Below are positions 1 through 6,675 of a DNA stretch of 7,021 nucleotides, piece after piece. Positions within the stretch are counted from its first letter, which is position 1, and each line of letters opens with the position of its first letter. The position numbers and the translations under genes are program-made. This DNA comes from a bacterium (lineage in GTDB: Bacteria > Cyanobacteriota > Vampirovibrionia > Obscuribacterales > Obscuribacteraceae): contig JAUIJG010000286.1 of NCBI GenBank assembly GCA_030431355.1, forward strand, positions 1 to 7,021. Direction: 5' to 3'. The notes below the pieces were generated by a model. The model had not been told where the DNA came from and searched no databases. It worked only from the letters and a program-made list of their open reading frames with translations.

Positions 1-867
1 TAGAGCGATCTGGACTACATTGTTCCACCACATCAAAAAGAAATTTCCTTCTTCGGCGGAAAGATGATTCGAGGACATAAAAGTAGTAAGTTGGGGAAGA
101 TTGGGAATCAGCCAGCAAAGTACTATTGCTAAAGCGATTAGTCCCTGAGAAAAGAGCATCAAAAGCTTTTTGAACTCTCGATTCTTTAGTGACACAACAA
201 AAAATGCCATCACCGGTGGTACAAAATAAAACACCCCATACTGTTTGGTCAGGGCTGTCAATCCAATAGCAACTCCAATGGCAATGCTCCACATCCAGGA
301 TGGAGTCTTATACCATCGAACTAGAAAGTAGAGACTGGTGAAAACCATCGCCGTCACGGGGAGGTCTAAAAGAGCCTTAGGATGAATAGCTCTTGTGATC
401 GCTGGCAAACAGCAGAAAACAAAAGAGCCTGCTAACGCCGCCTTTGAATCATTGAGCAATAAGCAACCCAATTTATACAAAGAAAATGTGGCAAGGGCAA
501 AAAAGAGCAAGCACGGAATCTCGTCCAACAGCGGTGAATCAAATCCCGCCAAGCCTCGAACGGCGGTTAGACAGAGATAGAAGAAAGGAGGGTAATAGTA
601 GCTTGAAGTGATTGCTCGGTGAACTTTCGAACCTATATCGGCATCCGCGGCGAAGATCTCCGAAAGTTCATAGCTATGCAGCAGATGGTTCGCAGAATCC
701 CAGATAGGCACATGGTTATCGAGACTCTTCCAGAGTACTGTCGCGAGCACAAAAACAAGTATAAAAAGACAAATGGGGATATTCCCTGCGATTCGTCTCA
801 AAAAGCTTCGTGAGTTATTCTCCACGGCAGCCGGTTCATTGCTCTCTTGAACGATGGGGGTGAACAT
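1..867 (-). CDS. GT-C membrane glycosyltransferase (PMT/ArnT-like), N-terminal part, cut by left edge
   Basis: Reading from an ATG at 865-867, the frame stays open for 289 codons to the window edge, so the C-terminus is missing. The protein has a hydrophilic first 27 residues, then a membrane span (about 28-46), a loop, and about six further hydrophobic segments (about 117-134, 143-158, 170-184, 192-226, 235-254). In the first outer loop is WDSANH (56-61), where D57 sits at the usual GT-C catalytic acidic position. It is followed by YYPPFFY (91-97), LDLP (167-170) and LTKQYG (206-211), all characteristic of the PMT_2/GT39-GT83 group, which transfers sugars from polyprenyl-phosphate donors on the outer face of the membrane. 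The second acidic residue often found beside the first is S58 here. The start is uncertain: no good Shine-Dalgarno precedes the ATG. An in-frame TTG lies at 886-888, and an in-frame stop at 895-897 limits the frame. It lies 129 bases downstream of the methyltransferase fusion gene and is paralogous to the GT-C gene at 3935-5638. Sugar and acceptor are unknown. Confidence 0.88.
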   Translation of the reverse strand, partial: MFTPIVQESNEPAAVENNSRSFLRRIAGNIPICLFILVFVLATVLWKSLDNHVPIWDSANHLLHSYELSEIFAADADIGSKVHRAITSSYYYPPFFYLCLTAVRGLAGFDSPLLDEIPCLLFFALATFSLYKLGCLLLNDSKAALAGSFVFCCLPAITRAIHPKALLDLPVTAMVFTSLYFLVRWYKTPSWMWSIAIGVAIGLTALTKQYGVFYFVPPVMAFFVVSLKNREFKKLLMLFSQGLIALAIVLCWLIPNLPQLTTFMSSNHLSAEEGNFFLMWWNNVVQIAL

Positions 868-996
868 TACAATCAGCAGAAGAGTCAAGCAGGGTCAATA
901 TTATCATTGGGAAAGACAGAAAGCCCTTGCCAAGAACATTGCCCAGGGGAGAGGTAACGCATATTTAACGACAGACTGCAATCATGAAAAACACGA

Positions 997-2466
997 TTAA
1001 GGACGGGTCTTTCCTCCCAAAAAACGGGTGACCAATCGCCATTTACCCTCAACAGGATCTTTTTCCTTGAAACCACACCTGAAATAGAAAGCAGACTTGC
1101 ACTCCAGGGATTTTGTATTTTGCAGAAGAAGCTCGTACAGCTTTCTTCTGTCCGTCGAGCAACCCGATCCTGATGCAATCAAGTTTGAAATCAACTCCCT
1201 TCTCACTAAAAACGGTGGAGTCCATTGGCTGACACCATCACTCGCGAGGGAAATCTCAAGCTCAGCCATCGGCACAAAGAGTCCGACATCATCTTCTGAA
1301 TTGCGAGCTTCATCCAAAAGACGAATCAGGCAATCCGGGGAGGGAATGCTGTTGGTATCCATGAAAAAAAGAAACTCCGACTCCCCCAAAGTAATATCAT
1401 CTAATATGGGATGTTGCCTGACTGTGACCTTTTTTTCAGCGGACTCTCCATCGACAGGTCTGGCACCGGACATAAAATCCTCATCTCCCTGACCATGGGA
1501 GGTAAAACGCCAGGAAGTCCAGTCATGGTCTGAATATGGTCGAGCAGAATTGTCCAGCACCTCTGCGTATTTCACCACTGATGGTTGCACCGAAACAAAA
1601 TTATAAACAAGGCGCTCACCAGGATAATTAATCAGCTTCAAAAATCCTCGAAATCTATCGTCAAGCGAGGCAGTGTTGGTTTCGGCAACCACAATGGCAA
1701 CAGAAGGATAGGGTGACGAATCATCTATCGCATCGGAAAAGCTTCTTTGAAGCTTGCCCAGTTGCTCCTCTCTATTCCTCGGACTCGCTTTGATCAAGAA
1801 CTGATAGGTATCACTTTCCGGATCTCTTGAAAGAAGATCGACAAACTCTCTTGCTTCTTCAGGAAGCGCGGCACCTGTCTCGCTGTGAAATACACACCAG
1901 CGATTCCTTCCCACCGATTCCACCTTGAATCCCGCAAACTCAAAGAGTTCCTCTATCGTCACACGATTGTAAAATTTGATATGGGTCTCGTCCAACAATC
2001 CCATGGAACGATAAGGGAATTGCCCAAATAAAAGAGCCAGCCGCACACTGCCATGGGACACATTGGGAATAGATGCCACCAGATAACCATCGGGCTTTAA
2101 TAGTGAATAGAGCTCCCGCAAAAGTGCCACCGGGTCTTTTAGATGTTCTAGAACATCCGCGCAAAGAACCACGTCAAAACTCTCTCCGGCCAGAATCTCG
2201 GAAAGCTTACAGTTGTCTAGATCAGCAACAATGACTCTAGAGCACTTTCCTTCCGCCTTCTCCGCTGCCACTGGGTCGACTTCTACACCGGTAACATCAC
2301 ATTCGAATAGACCGGACATGGCTTCAGACAGATACCCTGTGCTACACCCCAACTCCAGGACCTTCTTATTTTTTCCGATAAGATTGAGAATTCTTCCATA
2401 GTGGGTCGACTCGTCGAAATTATCAACCACACTCTCATATCGTGAACTTTCAGGTTTACTATCCAT
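997..2466 (-). CDS. SAM-dependent methyltransferase fused to a degenerate GT-A-like glycosyltransferase domain
   Basis: The 489-residue protein has two parts. Residues about 12-228 form a class I methyltransferase: motif I LELGCSTGY (37-45), the acidic ribose-binding residue D64 in VEVD, FDVVLCADVLEHL (97-109), LLKPDGYLVASIPN (122-135) and a DETHIKFYNR segment (159-168) typical of methyltransferases in glycan clusters. Residues about 253-460 resemble a divergent GT2/GT-A fold: a first strand (YPSVAIVVAETN, 253-264), a central strand ending FLFFMDTNSIPSPD (365-378) where glycosyltransferases usually carry DxD, and a later VRRELI (421-426). The putative metal site reads D370-T371-N372, so activity is doubtful. 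The protein ends in a basic tail with KWRLVTRFLGG (475-485). The ATG at 2464-2466 directly follows an in-frame TAA, so it is the first possible start, although its Shine-Dalgarno is poor. It follows the GT2 gene by 71 bases. The methyltransferase call is firm; the glycosyltransferase call rests on pattern resemblance only. Confidence 0.9.
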   Translation of the reverse strand: MDSKPESSRYESVVDNFDESTHYGRILNLIGKNKKVLELGCSTGYLSEAMSGLFECDVTGVEVDPVAAEKAEGKCSRVIVADLDNCKLSEILAGESFDVVLCADVLEHLKDPVALLRELYSLLKPDGYLVASIPNVSHGSVRLALLFGQFPYRSMGLLDETHIKFYNRVTIEELFEFAGFKVESVGRNRWCVFHSETGAALPEEAREFVDLLSRDPESDTYQFLIKASPRNREEQLGKLQRSFSDAIDDSSPYPSVAIVVAETNTASLDDRFRGFLKLINYPGERLVYNFVSVQPSVVKYAEVLDNSARPYSDHDWTSWRFTSHGQGDEDFMSGARPVDGESAEKKVTVRQHPILDDITLGESEFLFFMDTNSIPSPDCLIRLLDEARNSEDDVGLFVPMAELEISLASDGVSQWTPPFLVRRELISNLIASGSGCSTDRRKLYELLLQNTKSLECKSAFYFRCGFKEKDPVEGKWRLVTRFLGGKTRP

Positions 2467-2489
2467 TTACTCAAAATCACAAATAATTG

Positions 2490-2516
2490 CCAGGAAGTGA
2501 GCGGTTACTCCCCTGG
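2490..2516. repeat. Short imperfect inverted repeat between GT2 and fusion genes
   Basis: CCAGG at 2490-2494 pairs with CCTGG at 2512-2516. After a small internal loop, three more pairs (ACT with AGT) can form, leaving an eight-base loop. It lies in the 71-base gap between the GT2 stop and the fusion ATG. The sequence after the stem on the minus strand is only loosely T-rich, so it is not a convincing terminator; an RNA processing or stability hairpin, or chance, are the alternatives. Confidence 0.25.
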
Positions 2517-2537
2517 TCTGCTTACACCATGATTTCA

Positions 2538-3776
2538 TCAACAACGAACACCCAACCGAGAAATAATAGATCTGCCCAGTTTCCATGTTCTACTCTTCAA
2601 AATTTTACGCTGTTCTTCTCGCAGATAACTTAAGTAAGCCTTACTAGAATCAAACTTCACCTCTTTGCTGGACGGCTCTTTCTCTTCAAGCGGCTCTGAC
2701 TCTTTGCCTGGATTAACAATACTGTTTATCTTTCGAATAAAGGCTGTCGCTCTCCATGGTGTGCTTCGCAGTATTGCACTCAGCCTGCGCTCTGCGTTCT
2801 TAACGGCCCATTCTGCCTCTCTCTCTTCCAACTTTCTCATGGCGCCTTCTTGCATGAGCAGAAAACTGTGGAGAAGAGCTTTCCTCAGAGCAAACACCTC
2901 TTCCTCGCGGGAAGAAGCACCGCCACCCAAAGACTGGTCTGTGATGCCACCTTTGCTAAACTGATCGACGATTGTCACTGAAAGGTCAGAGAGATTACAG
3001 AGAATAAAGTCTTTTTCGCTGACACCACATTCGGTTAGCTCTTCTCGACAGAGATCCGCCATCTCGATCACGTCAACTGCCACGTGAAGCTCACTTATAT
3101 TATAAACGGAAGCGCTCTTTCGATGCTGGCGAAAAGAGGCTAGTTTCTCCGAGACAAAACGGAAATCTCCTTTTCGCAGCAACTTAATCCAGAATTCAAT
3201 GTCTCCGGTATGCTTCAATCTTGGAGAGAATCCGCCATCCAGATCCTCGGTCTTAAACATCACGGTGCAGGGCTCACCAACAAGGTTCCGGATCGGCATC
3301 AACGAAGCCCTGGTCACTTCAAGAAGTGAGTACACATCCTTCTTGCCCAGCACACTCGTTGGTGTCACTCTCTCATATACTTCGACAATCTCGCCTTCGT
3401 CATCAATTACATGACGATCACAGCTGACAAGACTAAGTTCGGGATTCCTCTGAAACTGCTCGAGGAATTTTTCCAGTACATCAGGCATAAGAATATCGTC
3501 CTGGGCCATAGGCTTTATATACCGACCCTGGGCATGGTCAAAAGACTGATTGTAGTTGGCGAAGAGTCCTAGCTGAGTCTCATTTCTCCAGTATTTGACA
3601 CGCTTATCCTGTTCAGCAATGGCCCGGACAATCTCGGCAGAAGCATCGGAAGAGCAGTCATCGGTAACAATCACCTCTATATCCGAAATCGTCTGATTCA
3701 ATATGCTATTCAAGGCTTCTTGCAGAAACTCCTGGCCATTAAACACTGGCAAACAAACGGAAACACGGAGACTCAT
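2538..3776 (-). CDS. GT2 family glycosyltransferase with coiled and basic C-terminal extension
   Basis: This 412-residue protein is predicted to be cytosolic or membrane-peripheral and to transfer sugar from a nucleotide-sugar donor. Residues 1-225 are a classic GT2/GT-A domain: SVCLPVFNGQEFL (6-18), EALNSILNQT (20-29), VTDDCSSD (37-44) for nucleotide binding, QDD (92-94) as the DxD-type metal site, GDIEFWIKLL (191-200) at the usual catalytic-base region with D192, and a FRQHRKSAS stretch (215-223) as in polysaccharide GT2 enzymes. The C-terminal 190 residues are not catalytic. They comprise a charged, probably helical stretch (288-335), a tryptophan-basic segment STPWRATAFIRKI (338-350), an acidic linker (358-372), and a second similar segment SRTWKLGRSI (395-404) near the end. 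The start is ATG at 3774-3776, preceded by CAGG with a nine-base spacer. A promoter-like sequence lies just upstream, so it may begin a sub-operon with the downstream fusion gene. Family assignment is firm; the sugar transferred is unknown. Confidence 0.95.
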   Translation of the reverse strand: MSLRVSVCLPVFNGQEFLQEALNSILNQTISDIEVIVTDDCSSDASAEIVRAIAEQDKRVKYWRNETQLGLFANYNQSFDHAQGRYIKPMAQDDILMPDVLEKFLEQFQRNPELSLVSCDRHVIDDEGEIVEVYERVTPTSVLGKKDVYSLLEVTRASLMPIRNLVGEPCTVMFKTEDLDGGFSPRLKHTGDIEFWIKLLRKGDFRFVSEKLASFRQHRKSASVYNISELHVAVDVIEMADLCREELTECGVSEKDFILCNLSDLSVTIVDQFSKGGITDQSLGGGASSREEEVFALRKALLHSFLLMQEGAMRKLEEREAEWAVKNAERRLSAILRSTPWRATAFIRKINSIVNPGKESEPLEEKEPSSKEVKFDSSKAYLSYLREEQRKILKSRTWKLGRSIISRLGVRC

Positions 3777-3804
3777 ACTTAAAAACCTGACAACTTTGCT
3801 GCGC

Positions 3805-3833
3805 AGTATATCAAAGTACCTCTTTTTTCTAAA
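3805..3833 (-). promoter_or_regulatory. Possible sigma70-type promoter ahead of the GT2 gene
   Basis: On the minus strand TTTAGA (3828-3833, four of six to the -35 consensus) is followed after exactly 17 bases by TATACT (3805-3810, five of six to the -10 consensus). Transcription would start near 3798 and give a leader of about 20 bases before the ATG at 3776, which still includes the CAGG ribosome site. It lies in the widest gap of the cluster (158 bases), which fits an internal promoter. The region is A+T-rich, so a chance match is possible. Confidence 0.4.
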
Positions 3834-3934
3834 AGTAAAACTTCTTAAGCATCTATTTTAGTGCCGTTCGGGAGTTAGTCCCCACTGAAGCCAAGAGGTT
3901 TTGAGCCAACAAAAATCTCTCTGGAAGAAAGTCT

Positions 3935-5638
3935 CTATGACTCCGATCTCACTCGATATAGAGACAAGACGCTGCCTTCCGGAGTGGTCATCGAATCCAC
4001 ATATCTGTACTTCCCGCTCTCTTTTAGGAAACGCAATAGTTCTTTATAGTTTCTTTTTGACTGCTCATCTTTAAACTTCCGCTTCATACCTTCTTCTTTT
4101 ACTAAATACCAGTGGTAATAAAGGGTTTTGGCGGGGCTGAAATCAACCTCGTCCCCGACTACAGTCCATAAAAGTGAGGTGGTGGCAATCACGGGAAGAC
4201 CGCGCTCTTTAGCCTCCATGCTGAATGTCTGCGCGTTCAAATTAGGTTCGTTCATCAGAACATTGAGATAGACGATAATGTCTGAATCATGTTTTTCTAT
4301 TGTCTTGAGGGCCCAATCATATCCCCAGGGAACATGAGGAGCAGGATTGTACTTGTTGCCGGCCCGGTCATAAAACCCGGTGACAATATTGACTCCAAGA
4401 TTGTCGCTAAGTTTACTGAGAACCGGTATGCCGGAAAGGGGATAGGGACAGAAATTGAATGAGACGTACTGAAGCGCGGCTGCCACCAGTGACAGCACCA
4501 CAGTTCCCCTTAAAATCATGTTACCGGAGCACCAGATCCTCTCGAGACCAACCCCGGTAATAGCAGCAAGCAAAATAAACGTTGCCACCACATATCTATC
4601 GAAGGGATAAATGTACATGCACATCATCAAAAAGCCCAGGCCAATACCGAATGCCATGGGCATCAAAGCTTTTAAGCCCCTGAGCCCGGCAAGCGGCAGA
4701 CTGAGCAGGAAGAGCACGGAAAGCAGAGGGCTTAAATTAGGCCAGTAGCTCTTAAGATAGTAGAGGCAAGTTGCCACCGGACTCAATCTGGTCCCTGTTC
4801 GATCCAGATCCTCACACATATACTCATTAATTGAATTCATTTCACCAATATTGGCGAGAACCCAGGGCAACCCTACCAGGATAGTAGAGAAGACGAGAAC
4901 GACGAGCTGACGCAATAGTAGACCACGGCTTTCCCTGCCGCGATCCATTAACGCAAGCGCTACCAGAAAAAGTCCTGTGCCTAAAAGAAACGCGGTTACT
5001 ATTTGCTTGGTGAGACAGCAGACTCCGACCAACAGACCACAGTAGATAGCGGCTTTGTAAGACTGCTTCTGCCACCAGAGAAGCAAGGCAAAAATCCCTA
5101 ATGAGATAGCCGCCATGGCAGGCATATCCAACATTGTCAAATGCGTCAAGAAAGGAACTTCCGGATAGAGATTGACTAATGCGGCCGAGGCACCGGCAGC
5201 CACAATCCCAAATCCGAGCATCCGGACAGAGAGAAAAAGAGAAGCCGTAAGAAACAGGGCAGATCCAGAGGCAACTACATGATCGATAATACGGCTGGCT
5301 CCAAATATCGCCTTAAGGAACCCTGTTTCTATGTAAACAGTCGGCGGGTAAAAACGATTGATCGTCAAAAATTCTGACCACCAGTTTGCTTTAAGAATAC
5401 TCCCCCGCAAGAGGAGATCTTTGTAGGCTAGCCCACAAATGATATGGCCGGCTTCGTCCATAGAACGAATATGATGATCATACCTAAACCATAGTAAGTG
5501 TATGAAAAAAAACAATAGACCAAAGCCCAGGGCGATAGCGCAGTCCCTTTTTGAAAGGCTGTGAAACTTCCAGGATTCAGGTCGATCACTGGAATTTCGC
5601 TCAATCTCACCGGACCGGATCTTGTTCTCAGGCACCAT
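3935..5638 (-). CDS. GT-C membrane glycosyltransferase (PMT/ArnT-like), full length
   Basis: This is a 567-residue integral membrane protein read from the ATG at 5636-5638. A TTG nine bases further upstream is possible, but the only Shine-Dalgarno-like GGGA lies one base from that TTG and ten bases from the ATG, so the ATG is preferred. A short cytoplasmic N-terminus is followed by a first span (about 32-52), an outer loop with the expected acidic pair D61-E62 in SMDEAGH, then FYPPTVYIETG (96-106), LDMP (170-173), LTKQ (209-212) and about nine more spans to residue 393. YPFDRYVV (344-351) sits where related enzymes have a conserved arginine/tyrosine segment. The last 150 or so residues form a soluble alpha/beta-like domain, probably extracytoplasmic, ending in GSVLSLYRV as in similar bacterial GT-C proteins. 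The family moves sugars from polyprenyl-phosphate carriers to lipid, glycan or protein acceptors. It starts 53 bases after the upstream methyltransferase gene, consistent with one operon. Donor and acceptor are unknown. Confidence 0.92.
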   Translation of the reverse strand: MVPENKIRSGEIERNSSDRPESWKFHSLSKRDCAIALGFGLLFFFIHLLWFRYDHHIRSMDEAGHIICGLAYKDLLLRGSILKANWWSEFLTINRFYPPTVYIETGFLKAIFGASRIIDHVVASGSALFLTASLFLSVRMLGFGIVAAGASAALVNLYPEVPFLTHLTMLDMPAMAAISLGIFALLLWWQKQSYKAAIYCGLLVGVCCLTKQIVTAFLLGTGLFLVALALMDRGRESRGLLLRQLVVLVFSTILVGLPWVLANIGEMNSINEYMCEDLDRTGTRLSPVATCLYYLKSYWPNLSPLLSVLFLLSLPLAGLRGLKALMPMAFGIGLGFLMMCMYIYPFDRYVVATFILLAAITGVGLERIWCSGNMILRGTVVLSLVAAALQYVSFNFCPYPLSGIPVLSKLSDNLGVNIVTGFYDRAGNKYNPAPHVPWGYDWALKTIEKHDSDIIVYLNVLMNEPNLNAQTFSMEAKERGLPVIATTSLLWTVVGDEVDFSPAKTLYYHWYLVKEEGMKRKFKDEQSKRNYKELLRFLKESGKYRYVDSMTTPEGSVLSLYRVRSES

Positions 5639-5691
5639 ATAATTCAAATCCCAAAGACCTAAATATTAGAAGGCTTGAAAGATTTGCCCGT

Positions 5692-6537
5692 TCATCCTTC
5701 GTAGCTAGCCACACATAGAATAGAGCCACCAAAATTCAAATCTCTCATTCCCATCCATCGATGTTCAAGTCTGGTTAGAGAAAGCATAGTCTTGTTTATA
5801 ATCGCGGGAGGCAAGCTCGTCTCTTCATCTAATAGTGCTTGAATCTCTACTTCTGATTTGAGCTCCGGATATGTTTTAAGCTTCCGACGAAGAATCGCCA
5901 GGGGCACTAGAGGAGCCATAAAATAAGCCTGACGAATGTTGGTGAAACCATTTTCGGAAAGAGCCTTCCCTAGAGAAGATTTTGTGTATCTCCGGTAATG
6001 TCCGAACCACTCATCTATCTTGGACCACAAAAAGTCATGGGCTGGGACCGTAAGATAAAGCTGACCGCCAGGTCTCAGAAGAGCTTTGACGTTGGAGAGC
6101 GGTTCACCTTCATCGGAGAAATGCTCCAGACAGTCAAACATTCCTATGGCATCGAACTTCCGGCTTTTGGTTGTGGGGTCTAAAAGATCGTTATATTCAA
6201 ACTTTATGTTTGGAAATGACTTGCTCGCTATCTCAAGGCCAATCTCTTCTACGTCATATCCTGTCAGATTTCGCAATCCGTTGCGATACAAATAATTGAG
6301 AACATTCCCTGTTCCCGATCCAATTTCGAGAAACTCAGCATTTTCATAGCCTGGAAGGGTATCCTGAATCAGACTACATATTCGCTCGTTTCTAACAACG
6401 AACCAGAAGTGCTCGTCTTCCAGGTTGCTGATGTTCTCGTACGGATATCTCTGTACTTTATCTTGGTTTGCCGGAACCAATGGCTTGGGGCTAAGGGAAA
6501 TATCCCTTGAAACGCCAAGAGCACTTTGATCGATCAC
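5692..6537 (-). CDS. Class I SAM-dependent methyltransferase of glycan-cluster type
   Basis: This 281-residue soluble protein has an N-terminal HFWFVVRNERI segment (43-53), motif I LEIGSGTG (70-77), the acidic residue D95 at the end of strand two (TGYD), FDAIGMFDCLEHF (128-140), LLRPGGQLYLTVPA (153-166), then WSKIDEWFGHYRRYT (171-185) and a C-terminal GGSILCVA (270-277). This combination, with HFWF before motif I and GHYRRY after motif III, is common in methyltransferases found next to glycosyltransferases in polysaccharide and lipid-glycan loci. The substrate is not established; a sugar hydroxyl, a carrier-linked glycan or a related small molecule are all possible. The start is GTG at 6535-6537: AAGGA lies eight bases upstream and no in-frame ATG occurs before residue 133. 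It is 53 bases ahead of the GT-C gene and is only distantly like the methyltransferase half of the fusion at 997-2466, so the two probably act on different substrates. Confidence 0.92.
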   Translation of the reverse strand: MIDQSALGVSRDISLSPKPLVPANQDKVQRYPYENISNLEDEHFWFVVRNERICSLIQDTLPGYENAEFLEIGSGTGNVLNYLYRNGLRNLTGYDVEEIGLEIASKSFPNIKFEYNDLLDPTTKSRKFDAIGMFDCLEHFSDEGEPLSNVKALLRPGGQLYLTVPAHDFLWSKIDEWFGHYRRYTKSSLGKALSENGFTNIRQAYFMAPLVPLAILRRKLKTYPELKSEVEIQALLDEETSLPPAIINKTMLSLTRLEHRWMGMRDLNFGGSILCVASYEG

Positions 6538-6545
6538 GACACTTT

Positions 6546-6550
6546 TCCTT
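6546..6550 (-). promoter_or_regulatory. Shine-Dalgarno site fixing the GTG start of the methyltransferase
   Basis: On the minus strand this reads AAGGA, eight bases before the GTG at 6535-6537. It is the clearest ribosome binding site in the window and supports a GTG start over any later codon. Confidence 0.6.
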
Positions 6551-6576
6551 AAACAAAAAGGCCTGGTAACGGTCCT
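6551..6576 (-). terminator. Weak terminator- or attenuator-like hairpin before the methyltransferase
   Basis: On the minus strand AGGACC (6571-6576) can pair with GGCCT (6559-6563) if one A is bulged, leaving a seven-base loop, and the stem runs into TTTTTGTTT. The stem is only five pairs, which is short for an intrinsic terminator. The T-rich run ends right at the Shine-Dalgarno of the methyltransferase, so if active it would separate the upstream gene from the rest of the cluster or attenuate entry into it. Confidence 0.25.
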
Positions 6577-6599
6577 ACAATACTACTTGCAACCTTTGA

Positions 6600-6624
6600 T
6601 AGCATTAGACTGGTTTAGCATTAG
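6600..6624 (-). repeat. Two direct copies of CTAATGCTA, 16-base period
   Basis: The minus strand carries CTAATGCTA at 6616-6624 and again at 6600-6608, seven bases apart, inside the 138-base gap upstream of the methyltransferase. Exact nine-base copies one and a half helical turns apart could be a regulator binding site, but no promoter could be placed with confidence beside them. Confidence 0.35.
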
Positions 6625-6675
6625 TGATGCCTCAAAGTTCAACCACGCGGCTTATCGATTGTAAAAGACAGGCTC

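Noticed and set aside
395..813. Two small plus-strand frames (395-580 and 619-813)
   Set aside because: Both are antisense to the GT-C gene at 1-867, whose motifs and membrane spans are clear. Their translations are lysine/arginine-rich with no motifs.
868..996. Possible promoter (GATAAT on the minus strand near 905) before the left-hand GT-C gene
   Set aside because: No acceptable -35 sequence occurs at 16-18 bases, so the match to a -10 box alone is not enough.
885..1178. 97-codon minus-strand frame covering the end of the fusion gene and the following gap
   Set aside because: It overlaps the fusion gene in another frame, shows no recognisable domain, and the fusion reading frame is intact to its TAA. 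It does not look like a frameshifted continuation.
1097..1492. 131-codon open frame on the plus strand
   Set aside because: It lies entirely antisense to the well-supported fusion gene, is serine-rich without motifs, and has no ribosome site or partner genes.
1940..2164. 74-codon minus-strand frame inside the methyltransferase
   Set aside because: Out-of-frame shadow of the methyltransferase domain, whose motifs are all in the long frame.
3862..3887. GGGG/CTCCC pairing in the gap before the GT2 gene as a terminator
   Set aside because: Only about four pairs can form and no T-run follows on the coding strand.
4842..5075. 77-codon minus-strand frame inside the GT-C gene
   Set aside because: Out-of-frame shadow; the overlapping frame carries continuous membrane spans and the family motifs.
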